From Planctomycetales bacterium (GTDB lineage Bacteria; Planctomycetota; SZUA-567): DNA of 64,000 nt. The stretch spans positions 38,752 through 102,751 of the forward strand of contig BNUQ01000003.1 of the NCBI GenBank assembly GCA_025997475.1. Reading direction: 5' to 3'. A model generated the notes under the pieces. It was not told where the DNA came from and searched no databases. It worked only from the letters and a program-made list of their open reading frames with translations. Shown in pieces: positions 23,576-32,353 of the stretch. Within the stretch, counting starts at the first letter, position 1; each line of letters opens with the position of its first letter. A program made the translations under genes and the position numbers.

Positions 23576-25124
23576 TTGTTCTTAAAAACTTTTCCGCGGC
23601 GCGCAGTCCGTCGATTGCCGAACTGACGATGCCGCCGGCGTAGCCCGCGCCTTCGCCGAGCGGGTATAAGCCGCGGCAGTTGACGCTCTCGCCGTTTTCG
23701 CCGCGTTCGACGCGCGTCGGCGAAGTGCTTCGCGTTTCCGCGCCGTAAATCAGCACCGGCGCGCTTTCACACCGGCACTGCCTCGCCACACTCGGCAAAT
23801 AAGCGCATAAATCGTCTATAAGCCGCGCCGGTAAAATCTGCCGAAAATCGGCGGGACGCACGCGCCGAACCGACCCCGCGGGCAAATCCCGCGGCGCGCG
23901 CGGGAAAGCGGACAGCGTCGTCGCGGGCAACGAATAATCGCCGCCGCCCGCTTGAAACGCGCTTGCTTCGATGGTCGTAACGGTCGCGCGCGCGTCGGCG
24001 GCGGGCGCTTGCGGAAACAACACCGCGGCGTTTGCCCATTGTTCACGGCGCGCCGAAGAACTCATCCCGTTGGTCGCCAGCCGTCCCGCGCCGGTCGCGC
24101 CCGCGATGACCCGCCCGCCGGGGCACATACAAAAAGTGTAGCCGCTCCCATTTTTTTGCGTAAAGAAAAAACTCGCCGCGCCGACCGTCCGCGCCAACCG
24201 GTCGGCGTCGCCGCCCCATTGGGAGCGATTGACGCATTCCTGCGGCATTTCGAGGCGCACGCCGAGCGCGTAGCCCTTTAAGGTCAGCGCGACGCCGCGC
24301 CGGCGTAACATTTCATAGACGTCGTCGGCGCTATGACCGGCGGCGAGAAAAACCGCGTCGGCGTTCAACGTTTCGTCGCCGACGCGCACGCCGCGACATT
24401 CGCCGGCGTCGATTAAGAGGTCGTCCACCCGCGCGCCGAAACGAAATTCGCCGCCAAGTTCTTCAATCAATGCCCGCCAGCGCGGAATGATTTGCGCCAA
24501 CCGGTCGCTACCGAGGTGCGGTTGCGCTTCGTAAAGAATTTCCGGCGCCGCGCCGCACCGGACCAATAATTCCAAAAAATAATCTTTCGCCGCAAGGTCT
24601 TTCGTCCGCGCCGTCAGTTTGCCGTCGGAAAACGCGCCCGCGCCGCCTTCGCCGAAAAAAACGTTACTTTCGGGATTGAACGCGCCGCGTCCCCAAAAAT
24701 CGCCGACGGCGCGCCGCCGCTCGCCGAGCGGCTGTCCACGCTCCAAAATCAGCGGACGCGCTCCGGCTTGCGCCAAAATATAAGCGGCGGTCAAACCCGC
24801 CGGTCCGGCGCCAATCACTAACGGACGCCCCGTTAAATTGACCGCAAAATTGACCGCGGGAAAACGTAGCGGCGGCGCGGGCGCGTAAGGGGCGGCTTTG
24901 AGTTTGAGAAATTGGGATTTATCGAGCGGACGCGCAACGTCCCAGACGGCGTTGACGACGTAACAAACGCCGCCGCGCCGCGAACGGGCGTCGAGCGAGC
25001 GGCGCAAAATTTTGACTAACGTTACCGCCGTTTTTGGCACGCCAAGACGTTGCGCCGCCGCCGCCACCAGTTCGTCCGCCGCGGCGCCGACCGGAACGGT
25101 CAGTTCGTTGATGATGATTTGCAT
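23565..25124 (-). CDS. FAD-dependent oxidoreductase (COG2509-type uncharacterised dehydrogenase)
   Basis: A 519-aa protein with an N-terminal domain of about 95 residues (IIINELTVPVGAAADEL ... VKILRRSLDARSR). A Rossmann FAD site follows at VIGAGPAGLTAAYILAQAG (about residues 100-120). Family segments are GDFWGRGAFNPESNVFFGEGG, AGAFSDGKLTARTKD, FLAAGHSADDVYEMLRRRGV and the C-terminal LYPLGEGAGYAGGIVSSAIDGL. These match the widespread but functionally undefined dehydrogenase family often annotated NAD(FAD)-utilizing dehydrogenase. There is no substrate clue from neighbours. The ATG is directly preceded by a heptamer-derived TCTAATAAAA. Confidence 0.85.
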   Translation of the reverse strand: MQIIINELTVPVGAAADELVAAAAQRLGVPKTAVTLVKILRRSLDARSRRGGVCYVVNAVWDVARPLDKSQFLKLKAAPYAPAPPLRFPAVNFAVNLTGRPLVIGAGPAGLTAAYILAQAGARPLILERGQPLGERRRAVGDFWGRGAFNPESNVFFGEGGAGAFSDGKLTARTKDLAAKDYFLELLVRCGAAPEILYEAQPHLGSDRLAQIIPRWRALIEELGGEFRFGARVDDLLIDAGECRGVRVGDETLNADAVFLAAGHSADDVYEMLRRRGVALTLKGYALGVRLEMPQECVNRSQWGGDADRLARTVGAASFFFTQKNGSGYTFCMCPGGRVIAGATGAGRLATNGMSSSARREQWANAAVLFPQAPAADARATVTTIEASAFQAGGGDYSLPATTLSAFPRAPRDLPAGSVRRVRPADFRQILPARLIDDLCAYLPSVARQCRCESAPVLIYGAETRSTSPTRVERGENGESVNCRGLYPLGEGAGYAGGIVSSAIDGLRAAEKFLRTMTN

Positions 25125-25129
25125 TTTTA

Positions 25130-25246
25130 TTAGAGTTGAAAGTTTAGAGTTGAGAGTTGAGAGTGTGGAGTTTTCATATCAAAAATGCGCGAAGCGCAAC
25201 CTCTGCTCAACTCTCAACTCTTAACTCTCCACTCTAAACTCTCACC
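25130..25246. repeat. Heptamer hairpin element (AGTTGAG type, long core)
   Basis: Arms are GAGTTGAAAGTTTAGAGTTG and CAACTCTCAACTCTTAACTC. The core is GTGGAGTTTTCATATCAAAA followed by ATGCGCGAAGCGCAACC. It lies in the serC to FAD-dehydrogenase gap. Confidence 0.9.
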
Positions 25247-25247
25247 C

Positions 25248-26324
25248 TCACCCGTTTTTCTGCTCGAAGTCCCGCATAAATTGCGTCAGCGCCAACACGC
25301 CTTGCTTCTCGCAGGCGTTGTAAATGCTGGCGCGCAAGCCGCCGACCGAGCGGTGTCCTTTCAGCATCGCCAAACCCGCCGCCGTCGCTTCTTTGACGAA
25401 TTTCGCTTCCAATTCTTCGCTCGCCAAACGCCACGTTACGTTCATTTTCGACCGCGCCGATTTTTCCGCGCACGGCTTCCAGAACGCGCTCGCGTCCAAA
25501 GCGTCATACAAAATCGCCGCCTTTTCGTCGTTAAGTTTTTCCAACGCCTCCAAGCCGCCCAAGCCCTCGACCCAGTCGCAAATCAGTTTGACGATATACA
25601 CCGCCCAGGTGTTCGGCGTGTTATACATACTGCCTTCGGCGGCGTGCGTGCGATAGCGGAAAAATTTGCTCACGGTGTCCGGGCAAATTTCCAGCAGGTC
25701 TTGGCGAATGATGACCAGCCCCAAGCCTGACGGTCCGATGTTTTTTTGCGCGCCGGCGTAAATCAAACCGAAGTCGGCGACGTTGAAGCGACGGCTCATA
25801 ATATCGGACGACATATCGGCGACGAGCGGCGCCTGCGTTTGCGGGAATTGGTGAAACTGCACCCCGCCGATGGTTTCGTTGGAGGTGAGATGCACATAGG
25901 CGGCGTCGCGCGTTTCGCGCCAGTCCGCCGGTTGCGGCACGGTCATATAATTGCGGTCTTTGCCGTCCCAAATGACGCGCGTGCGCCCGACGATTTTCGC
26001 TTCGGTCAGCGCTTTTTCCGCCCACGCGCCGGTGTGAATAATGTTGACGACTTGTCCGGGACCGAGCAAATTCAGCGGCACCATCGCAAACTGCTGGCTC
26101 GCGCCGCCCGCCAAAAACAACACCGCGTAATTGTCCGGCACGCCCAGAATCCGGCGAAGACCGGCGTCGGCGGCGTCGATGACGGCTTGATAGGTCTTGC
26201 TCCGGTGCGACATTTCCATAATCGACATACCCGTGCCGCCGAAATCCAACATCTCCGCCCGGGCTTTTTCCAACACGGGCAACGGCAACGCCGCCGGTCC
26301 CGCACCAAAGTTATACACGCGCAT
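25248..26324 (-). CDS. serC: Phosphoserine aminotransferase
   Basis: SerC converts 3-phosphohydroxypyruvate and glutamate to phosphoserine in serine synthesis, and also serves pyridoxal phosphate synthesis in some bacteria. The start YNFGAGPAALPLPVLEKARAE and the next GTGMSIMEMSHRS are diagnostic. FLAGGASQQFAMVPLNL, VADMSSDIMSRRFNV and the PLP lysine in IYAGAQKNIGPSGLG follow. The C-terminal GLRASIYNACEKQGV is typical. Length 358 aa is normal. AAAAAGGAGAACCGCG gives a good ribosome-binding site. The gene is flanked by heptamer elements, so it is probably transcribed alone. Confidence 0.97.
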   Translation of the reverse strand: MRVYNFGAGPAALPLPVLEKARAEMLDFGGTGMSIMEMSHRSKTYQAVIDAADAGLRRILGVPDNYAVLFLAGGASQQFAMVPLNLLGPGQVVNIIHTGAWAEKALTEAKIVGRTRVIWDGKDRNYMTVPQPADWRETRDAAYVHLTSNETIGGVQFHQFPQTQAPLVADMSSDIMSRRFNVADFGLIYAGAQKNIGPSGLGLVIIRQDLLEICPDTVSKFFRYRTHAAEGSMYNTPNTWAVYIVKLICDWVEGLGGLEALEKLNDEKAAILYDALDASAFWKPCAEKSARSKMNVTWRLASEELEAKFVKEATAAGLAMLKGHRSVGGLRASIYNACEKQGVLALTQFMRDFEQKNG

Positions 26325-26366
26325 CGCGGTTCTCCTTTTTAAGGTTGTTCGGTAATCAAATAAAAA

Positions 26367-26454
26367 AAGTTGAAAGTTAAAAGTTGAAAGTTAAGAAAAC
26401 CGCATCGGTTAGATAGACGACTGCTCTTTTCTCAACTTTTAACTTTCAACTTTG
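26367..26454. repeat. Heptamer hairpin element (AGTTGAA type)
   Basis: The left arm is AAAGTTGAAAGTTAAAAGTTG. The core AAGAAAACCGCATCGGTTAG contains an ACCGcatCGGT mini-stem. The right arm forms the last codons (SKVES) and stop of mcsB on the opposite strand. Confidence 0.87.
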
Positions 26455-27515
26455 CTCTTCGTAATCGCGTTCAACTGCTTGCGCAACATCGAGGCGCGAA
26501 GCGCGTCGCGTTCGGGCGCGGGCATTTCGGCGCGTCCGGCGTTGACTTGCAGGTGCGCCGGCTGGCACAGCAACAACCAGCAATTCAGCGCCGCCGGACT
26601 GATGGGCGGAATAATCCGCATCGCCACGCCGAGCCGCAAACTCGACAGATGAAACATCGCCTCTTCCGCTTTGATGAGCCGCGCCTCGCGCAACACCGCC
26701 CACGACCGCCAGACGCGGTCTTCCAATTCCACGCGCCGCTCCTGCCAGAGAAAATCCCGCGCCTTCAATTCAAAATCCGTCAACTGATTTATCATCGCCG
26801 CAAGGTCGTCAATCAACTCCGACTCCTGCCGCCCCAGCGTAATTTGATTGGACACCTGAAACAAATCGCCGTCGGCTTTCGTGCCTTCGCCGTAGTAGCC
26901 GCGCACCGCCAAGTGCAATTCCGTGACCAAGCGGAATACTTTTTCGATGTGTTTGGTAATCGTCAGCGCCGGCAGATGCAACATCGCCGACACGCGCATT
27001 CCCGTCCCGACGTTGCTCGGACACGCCGTCAGATAGCCGAGGTCCGGCGTCCACGCGAAGTCGAGAAAATTCGATAAATCGTCGTCGATTTTGCTTAAAA
27101 AATCGTAGGTCTCGCGCAACTGCTCGCCGCCGCCGAGCGCCTGCAAGCGCAAGTGGTCTTCCTCGTTAATCATCAGCGACAATTTTTCCTGCCGGTCGAA
27201 AATGACGCCGCGCGCGCCGGGTTTGTCGGTCAGTTCGCGGCTGATGAGATGGCGTTCGAGCAAAAAAACGCGCTCCAAATCCGAGAGTTGTTCGAGGTCG
27301 AAATAGGCGAGTTCCGTGGCGGGAAAATTGATGGTCGCCACCGCTTCCCGCACCGTTTTGAGAACGGCGAGCCGTCCCGCGTCGTCCGCCCGCGCCACGA
27401 AATTAAACGCCGACAAATTCCGCGCCAAGCGCACGCGGCACGACAGCACGACGCCGATGTTTTTGCCGCCGCGCAACCATTCGCCGCAATTTTGGGAGAG
27501 TTCGGTGATTTTCAT
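26439..27515 (-). CDS. mcsB: Protein-arginine kinase McsB
   Basis: McsB phosphorylates arginine residues, marking proteins for ClpCP in Bacillus. The phosphagen-kinase catalytic domain shows VVLSCRVRLARNLSAFNF (ATP-binding arginines), VIFDRQEKLSLMINEEDHLRLQ, and LTACPSNVGTGMRVSAMLHLP with the catalytic Cys-Pro-Ser-Asn-Val-Gly-Thr. GYYGEGTKADGDLFQVSNQ follows. Length 358 aa equals Firmicute McsB. The C-terminus ITKSKVES is generated by a heptamer arm. Its activator gene mcsA is not adjacent but lies at 40779-41306, an unusual separation. clpC is not visible in the window. Confidence 0.95.
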   Translation of the reverse strand: MKITELSQNCGEWLRGGKNIGVVLSCRVRLARNLSAFNFVARADDAGRLAVLKTVREAVATINFPATELAYFDLEQLSDLERVFLLERHLISRELTDKPGARGVIFDRQEKLSLMINEEDHLRLQALGGGEQLRETYDFLSKIDDDLSNFLDFAWTPDLGYLTACPSNVGTGMRVSAMLHLPALTITKHIEKVFRLVTELHLAVRGYYGEGTKADGDLFQVSNQITLGRQESELIDDLAAMINQLTDFELKARDFLWQERRVELEDRVWRSWAVLREARLIKAEEAMFHLSSLRLGVAMRIIPPISPAALNCWLLLCQPAHLQVNAGRAEMPAPERDALRASMLRKQLNAITKSKVES

Positions 27516-27591
27516 TTTTTCGTCGGGAGAGTTCGGCGTAGTATATTCGGCGGCGGCGACGCGCGCAATTCGGCTTGGTGGAGCAGAGTTT

Positions 27592-27690
27592 AGAGTTTAG
27601 AGTTGAAAGAGCGGAGTTTTATTTTTAAGACGCGCGAAGCGCAACCGTCGCTCAACTCTAATCTCTCAACTCTCAACTCTCAACTTTGTG
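27592..27690. repeat. Heptamer hairpin element (AGAGTTG type, long core)
   Basis: Left arm AGAGTTTAGAGTTTAGAGTTG, core TTTTTAAGACGCGCGAAGCGC, right arm CAACTCTCAACTCTCAACTTT. It lies upstream of mcsB and downstream of the peptidase gene. Confidence 0.88.
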
Positions 27691-27691
27691 T

Positions 27692-28765
27692 TCAAACCGG
27701 TTGGAAGTCAAGGCGCGCCGGCAGTTTTTTCAGGGTTTCGGCGATGAGTTTCACCGCGTTTTCCACATCGTCCAAATTGACGGTTTCCACCGGCGAGTGC
27801 ATATAGCGGTTCGGAATGCTGACAAGCGCCGCCGCCGTCCGGTTGCTCGCCATCTGCATCGCGTTGGCGTCGGTGCCGCTCCCGCGCGGAATCGGTTGTA
27901 ACTGGGTCGGGATTTTTTGCCGCTTCGCCGTTTGCTCAATCAAAGCGAAAAGTTGATGGTTGAAATTCGCGCCGCGGTGGATGATGGGTCCGCCGCCGAG
28001 TTTCGCCTCGCCGACTTTTTTCGCCTCCATATTCGGCGCGTCGGTGGCGAAGCCGACATCGACCGCAATCCCCACGTCCGGTTTCAGCGCGTTTGCCGCC
28101 GTGGTGGCGCCGCGCAAGCCGATTTCTTCCTGCACCGTGCTGACCGCGTGAATGGCGAGATGCGGCAATTTCACGCCGCGCAAGACGCGCAAAACCTCGG
28201 CGACGACGAACACGCCAATCCGGTTGTCGAAACCGCGGCTGGCGACGTTGTTGTTGCGAAGCGGTAGCCACCCCTTGTTGACGGTCGCGATGTCGCCGAG
28301 TTTGACGACTTTTTCCGCGTCTTTTTTATCCGTCGCGCCGATGTCAATCCACAGCGTTTCGATTTTTTTCGTGCCTTCGGTGCGCTCTTTTTCGTCCATC
28401 AGGTGAATCGGCTTGACGCCGATGACGCCCGGAATCACGCCTTTCGCCGTATGAATCAGGACGCTTTCGCCTTGCAACAATTGCAAATTCACGCCGCCGA
28501 CCGCCGAGAAATACAAAAACCCCTTCTCGTCAACGTGCATAATCATCAGCCCGATTTCGTCGCAATGACCGGCGAGCATCACCTTGACCGCGGCGTCGGG
28601 ATTCTGCACGCCCCAAACGTTGCCGTGCGTGTCGGTGCGCACTTCGTCGGCGTATTTTTGCAGATAGTCGCGCACGACCGCTTGTCCGGGCATTTCATAG
28701 CCCGACGGCGTGGGACAGGCGAGCAAATTTTTGAGAAAATCTAACGCGTTTTTCGGCATAGCCAT
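27692..28765 (-). CDS. M42-family aminopeptidase/glutamyl aminopeptidase-like
   Basis: The 357-aa product is a dinuclear-metal aminopeptidase of the M42 family. LLACPTPSGYE and VKVMLAGHCDEIGLMIMHVDE carry metal ligand His and surrounding motif. SRGFDNRIGVFVVAEVL supplies the bridging Asp. HAVSTVQEEIGLRGA has the catalytic Glu pair, and VGIAVDVGFATD and IPRGSGTDANAMQMASN are the later ligand segments. Such enzymes form dodecameric shells that trim peptides. The start MAMPKN at 28765 has AAAGGA eight bases upstream; the frame further upstream is noncoding and repeat-bearing. Confidence 0.93.
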   Translation of the reverse strand: MAMPKNALDFLKNLLACPTPSGYEMPGQAVVRDYLQKYADEVRTDTHGNVWGVQNPDAAVKVMLAGHCDEIGLMIMHVDEKGFLYFSAVGGVNLQLLQGESVLIHTAKGVIPGVIGVKPIHLMDEKERTEGTKKIETLWIDIGATDKKDAEKVVKLGDIATVNKGWLPLRNNNVASRGFDNRIGVFVVAEVLRVLRGVKLPHLAIHAVSTVQEEIGLRGATTAANALKPDVGIAVDVGFATDAPNMEAKKVGEAKLGGGPIIHRGANFNHQLFALIEQTAKRQKIPTQLQPIPRGSGTDANAMQMASNRTAAALVSIPNRYMHSPVETVNLDDVENAVKLIAETLKKLPARLDFQPV

Positions 28766-28842
28766 TGGCGGAGTCCTTTCTTTGGGCGGACGGGAAAGTT
28801 GAGATATTGCGTCTTTTATAGAGCCACCGCGTCGTGGCTCGC

Positions 28843-29574
28843 TTATTTCTTCTTTTCCAACTGCGCGATGCTGCTCAGCGCGTCGGCGGCGATTTTGTTG
28901 CGCGGCTCGTATTTGAGCGACTGTTGATAGGCGTTTTTGGCGTCTTCGTATTTGCCCAAACTGGTGAACGAAAAACCCTGTCCGCGCCACGCCGCCGCCG
29001 TGTTGTGCCGCTCGTTGGCAAAATTGTTCGCCAGTTCGAGCGCCTGCGCGTAACTGCCGAGCGCCTCTTCGGGACGCCGCAACATATTCAACAAATAGCC
29101 GCGCTCGCAATAGCCGTCGCTACTGTAAGGCGCCAGTTGCAACAATTCGTCAACGGCGTTGAGGGCGGGCTGAATTTCGCCTTTTTCCGCCAGCAAAAAC
29201 GCGCGCAGAAAATAAAGTTTTTGCAACGCCCACGCGCCGCGCCGCACTTTTTCGCGCGGATGCTTTTCGATGAAGTCGGCAAACTCGGCGTCGGCGGCGA
29301 CGCTGACGACCGGCTCGCCGACGTCGGCGATGAGTTTTTTCGCTTGTTCCATCAGCGCGGCGATTTCCTGCTCGCTCGCGGCGAGGTCGTTCAGCGTGAC
29401 GGCTTTTTTGCCGGCTTCCTCGACGGCGGGCGTCAACTCTTCGCCGACGCCGGCGGTCTCGACCAAAATTTGCTTGCCGGTGGTTTCGGTAAATCCTTGC
29501 GGCAAAGAGTCGGCGGCGCGGAGCGGCGCCGCGCCGGCGAGCGCGACGGCGATTAGACAGATTATTTTTTTCAT
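28843..29574 (-). CDS. Exported TPR-repeat protein
   Basis: This 243-aa protein starts with a signal peptide (KKIICLIAVALAGAAPLRA) and contains tetratricopeptide-like helices. QPALNAVDELLQLAPYSSDG, EEALGSYAQALELANNFANE and YEDAKNAYQQSLKYEPRNK are near the C-terminus. It presumably works in the periplasm as a protein-interaction scaffold; the partner is unknown. The ribosome-binding site is GAAAGGCAACG. Downstream of its stop is a hairpin GAGCCACGACGCGGTGGCTC (28818-28842) without a U-tract. Confidence 0.8.
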   Translation of the reverse strand: MKKIICLIAVALAGAAPLRAADSLPQGFTETTGKQILVETAGVGEELTPAVEEAGKKAVTLNDLAASEQEIAALMEQAKKLIADVGEPVVSVAADAEFADFIEKHPREKVRRGAWALQKLYFLRAFLLAEKGEIQPALNAVDELLQLAPYSSDGYCERGYLLNMLRRPEEALGSYAQALELANNFANERHNTAAAWRGQGFSFTSLGKYEDAKNAYQQSLKYEPRNKIAADALSSIAQLEKKK

Positions 29575-29584
29575 CGTTGCCTTT

Positions 29585-29697
29585 CGGTTTAGAGTTTAGA
29601 GTTAAAAGTTTAGAGTTGAGAGGGTAAAGTTGAAAGTTAAAAGTTTAGACGACCGCTTTCTCGCTCAACTTTTAACTCTCAACTTTCAATTCCGGCT
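29585..29697. repeat. Heptamer hairpin element (AGAGTTA/AGTTGAA type)
   Basis: Left arm AGAGTTTAGAGTTAAAAG, with a second array GTTGAAAGTTAAAAG, core TTTAGACGACCGCTTTCTCG, right arm CAACTTTTAACTCTCAACTTT. The right arm supplies the KVES tail and stop of the methyltransferase gene. Confidence 0.87.
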
Positions 29698-30319
29698 CGT
29701 TGTCCGCCAGCGCCATAAACAGCGGATAATCGCGCCGTTGCCCGCGGCGCGGGCAACTAAGCGTGTAGGGGCAATGAAGCGCGATGTTGAAAAATCCGGC
29801 GTCGGCAAGCGTCGCGGCGAAATTTTGCGGGTCGAAACCTTGATGCGGAACGCCGATATTTGACGAATGAAACGAACCGTCTTCGGCAAGCAAATCCACG
29901 ACCGCCAGCGTCCCGTCGGGTTTCAGCAACGATTTCAGACCGGCGATTAACGCGGCAATATCGGCAAAATGATGAAACGTTAAAACGCTGACGATTAAAT
30001 CGAAACGCGCGCCGAACAATTGGCGCGGCGCGGTCGATAAATCCAAGCCCAAAACGCGAATGTTTTTTTGCCGCGAGCGGACGAGGGCGTTTTGCAGGTC
30101 GGCTAAAAGTTCCGACGGCGCCTCGACGGCGGTAACGCGGCGCGCGCGCGGCGCGAGGGCAAACGTCAATTCGCCGGAGCCGCAACCGAAATCCAAGACC
30201 TCCGCGTCGCCGGTGAAAAACAACCGCGCGCGCAACTGCTCGGCGACGGCGGTCGCGCAGTTGTCGGTCGGCAAAATAACCGGACGAGGGGACGGGCGGC
30301 GACGCATCGGGGAGACCAA
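29672..30319 (-). CDS. Class I SAM-dependent methyltransferase
   Basis: The SAM-binding fold is clear: VLDFGCGSGELTFALAPRA (motif I, residues 41-59), VTAVEAPSELLADL (acidic loop), LIVSVLTFHHF (motif around 108-118) and LLKPDGTLAVVDLLAEDGSF. Length is 215 aa. The substrate is not predictable; UbiE/small-molecule type methyltransferases look most similar. The C-terminal ELKVES is repeat-derived. A start further downstream at MRRRPSP (Met5) is possible. Confidence 0.8.
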   Translation of the reverse strand: MVSPMRRRPSPRPVILPTDNCATAVAEQLRARLFFTGDAEVLDFGCGSGELTFALAPRARRVTAVEAPSELLADLQNALVRSRQKNIRVLGLDLSTAPRQLFGARFDLIVSVLTFHHFADIAALIAGLKSLLKPDGTLAVVDLLAEDGSFHSSNIGVPHQGFDPQNFAATLADAGFFNIALHCPYTLSCPRRGQRRDYPLFMALADNEPELKVES

Positions 30320-30446
30320 TTAAAAATTAACAATTAAAAATTAAAAATGGTGGTGGTCGCTTCGCTCCATTATCAATTTCGCTTCGCGAATTTGACAATC
30401 AAACTCCACAATTGTTAATTGTAAATTGTGAATTGTGAATTGACCG
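30319..30446. repeat. Heptamer hairpin element (AATTAAC type, long core)
   Basis: Left arm CAATTAAAAATTAACAATTA, core TCGCTTCGCTCC then TTTCGCTTCGCGAATTTG, right arm AATTGTTAATTGTAAATTG. It fills the argS-methyltransferase gap. Confidence 0.87.
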
Positions 30447-32174
30447 CTACATCTTTTCCGGTGCCGCGATGCCTAATACCGCCAAGCCCCGCCGCAAGGT
30501 GTTGCGCACCGCCGCCACCAAATCAATCCGCGACGCTGTCAGTGCCGCGTCGTCGGTGATGATTTGATGTTCTTTTTTATCGGCATAAAGCCGGTTAAAC
30601 ACCGCGCACAATTCAAGCAAGTATTCCGCCACGCGGCTCGGCTCGTTTTCGGCGGTCGCGCCGAGCAACACGCGCGGAAATTCGGCGAGCATCAACAACA
30701 CCGCCCGCGACAAGGCGCTTGTCAATAATTGCGCGTCGCCGCCGCCGACCACCACACCGCTTTTGGTAATCAGCGACGACAGTCGCGCGTGCGTGTATTG
30801 CAAATATGGTCCCGAATCGCCCTGCATATTCAGCGCTTTGTCCCAACTGAAAATCACGTCCTTCTGCCGCCGTTGCATAAATTCGCTGAAAATCACCGCG
30901 CCGACGCCGACTTGTTCCGCCAATATCGCCGCGTTACCTTCGTCGCCGCGCCCGTTTGCGCCGATAATTTCCCGCGCTTTTTCGACCGCTCGCGCCAACA
31001 CCGCGTCAAGAAAAATAATTTGCCCTTTGCGCGTCGAGCCGGTCGCACGTTCCTCGCCAAACACACCCGCCGCGAATGACAACATACCAAACTTAACGTG
31101 TTCGCCGCCATCTGCCCACGCATAACCCATTTTTTTGAGGACGGCAAAAATTTGCCGAAAATGTAGTTCTTGCTGATTGGCAACGACGTATAAGCATTTA
31201 TCAAAATTATATTCGTGGTGGCGATATTCGGCGGCGGCAAGGTCGCGCGTGGCGTAAGTCGTCGCGCCGTCGGTTTTCTGAATGAGGCACGGCGCGTCGA
31301 TGCCGACATCTTGCAATTCGACGACGAGCGCGCCGTCGCTTTTGACCAACAAACCGGCGTCTTGCAACCGCCGTTGCGTCGCCGCCATTTTGTCGTTGAA
31401 AAAACTTTCGCCCGTGTAATGGTCGAACTTCACATTGAGACGGTCGTATAATTTTTGCAGTCCCTTGACACTTTCATCGACAAAAATTTTCCACATTTTC
31501 ACTGTCTCGGCATCACCGTCTTCGAGTTTCTTAAACCACGCCCGCGCCTCGCCTTCGAGCGCCGGATTGGTTTCCGCCGCTTGATGATATTCGAGATAGA
31601 GTTTTAGTTGCGCGTCCAAATCGGTCGCCGGAGTTTCGCCGGAATTTTTAGCGCGAGTGTAAGCGACCATCAATTGTCCGAAGTTCGTTCCCCAATCGCC
31701 AAGATGATTAATGGTAACGACGCGCCAGCCGGTTATCGCGTAAAGACGCGCCAACGCCGCGCCGAGCATCGTCGAGCGGATATGATGCACCGCGAGGGGC
31801 TTGGCGATATTCGGGCTGGAAAAATCAATGACGACGGTTTTGCCGTTGTCGGCGAACTCCCCCCAGTCGTCGGCAAGCGCGGCGGCGACAGCCACTTCGC
31901 CGAGCGCGGCGAGCGAGAGCGTGAAATTCACGTAACCGCCGACCGCTGTGATTTTTATGAACGGCTCGGCGACCGAAATTTGCGCGGCTAAATCGGCGGC
32001 GATTTTCGGCGGCGCGGCGCGGAGTTTTTTCGCCAAGGTAAAACACGGAAAACCGAGGTCGCCCATTTCCGGTTGCGGCGGTCGCACGAGCGCGGCGCGA
32101 ATTTCGTCAGCGGGCAAATCGATTTTCGCCGCGATTAAATCGGCGGCGGCGGTGTAAATATCGTTAAGATTCAT
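30447..32174 (-). CDS. argS: Arginyl-tRNA synthetase
   Basis: ArgS attaches arginine to tRNA-Arg. The N-terminal Add-1 domain spans about residues 1-95. The HIGH-type motif appears in FSSPNIAKPLAVHHIRSTMLG, followed by the family-typical NHLGDWGTNFGQLMVAY. Other landmarks are TGESFFNDKM, DGATTYATRDLAAAEYR, FGMLSFAAGVFGEERATGSTRKGQ and the anticodon-binding DALR domain near LQYTHARLSSL. Length is 575 aa, standard. ATAAGGACGCACA gives a ribosome-binding site ahead of ATG. Confidence 0.97.
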   Translation of the reverse strand: MNLNDIYTAAADLIAAKIDLPADEIRAALVRPPQPEMGDLGFPCFTLAKKLRAAPPKIAADLAAQISVAEPFIKITAVGGYVNFTLSLAALGEVAVAAALADDWGEFADNGKTVVIDFSSPNIAKPLAVHHIRSTMLGAALARLYAITGWRVVTINHLGDWGTNFGQLMVAYTRAKNSGETPATDLDAQLKLYLEYHQAAETNPALEGEARAWFKKLEDGDAETVKMWKIFVDESVKGLQKLYDRLNVKFDHYTGESFFNDKMAATQRRLQDAGLLVKSDGALVVELQDVGIDAPCLIQKTDGATTYATRDLAAAEYRHHEYNFDKCLYVVANQQELHFRQIFAVLKKMGYAWADGGEHVKFGMLSFAAGVFGEERATGSTRKGQIIFLDAVLARAVEKAREIIGANGRGDEGNAAILAEQVGVGAVIFSEFMQRRQKDVIFSWDKALNMQGDSGPYLQYTHARLSSLITKSGVVVGGGDAQLLTSALSRAVLLMLAEFPRVLLGATAENEPSRVAEYLLELCAVFNRLYADKKEHQIITDDAALTASRIDLVAAVRNTLRRGLAVLGIAAPEKM

Positions 32175-32203
32175 TGTGCGTCCTTATCATTGAGGCACTA
32201 ACC

Positions 32204-32340
32204 GTTAAAAATTGGATTGGGTATTCTAATTTTTAATTTTTCTTTTTTCCAATTAAAAACTATAAATTCGTTCGCCGACCGCCGCGCCGAAAAGGCGACG
32301 GCAAAATTGTCGATTGTGAGTTGTTAATTGTAAATTGAAA
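32204..32340. repeat. Degenerate AATTAAC-type repeat hairpin
   Basis: TAAAAATTGGATT and TCTAATTTTTAATTTTTC face AATTAAAAACTATAAATTC. A small hairpin CGCCGCGCCGAAAAGGCGACG follows, then TTGTTAATTGTAAATTG. It is in the divergent gap between argS and the MotE-like gene. Promoters for both should be here, but none is convincing. Confidence 0.6.
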
Positions 32341-32353
32341 CAGGATTTCTCTT

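Noticed and set aside
28818..28842. Hairpin GAGCCAC/GTGGCTC after the TPR gene as an intrinsic terminator.
   Set aside because: There is no T-run after it, and it resembles an end of the 176-bp palindromic element, so it is mentioned only in the gene entry.
28766..29110. 115-codon upstream extension of the M42 peptidase.
   Set aside because: It overlaps the TPR gene in another frame, and MAMPKN has a good ribosome-binding site.
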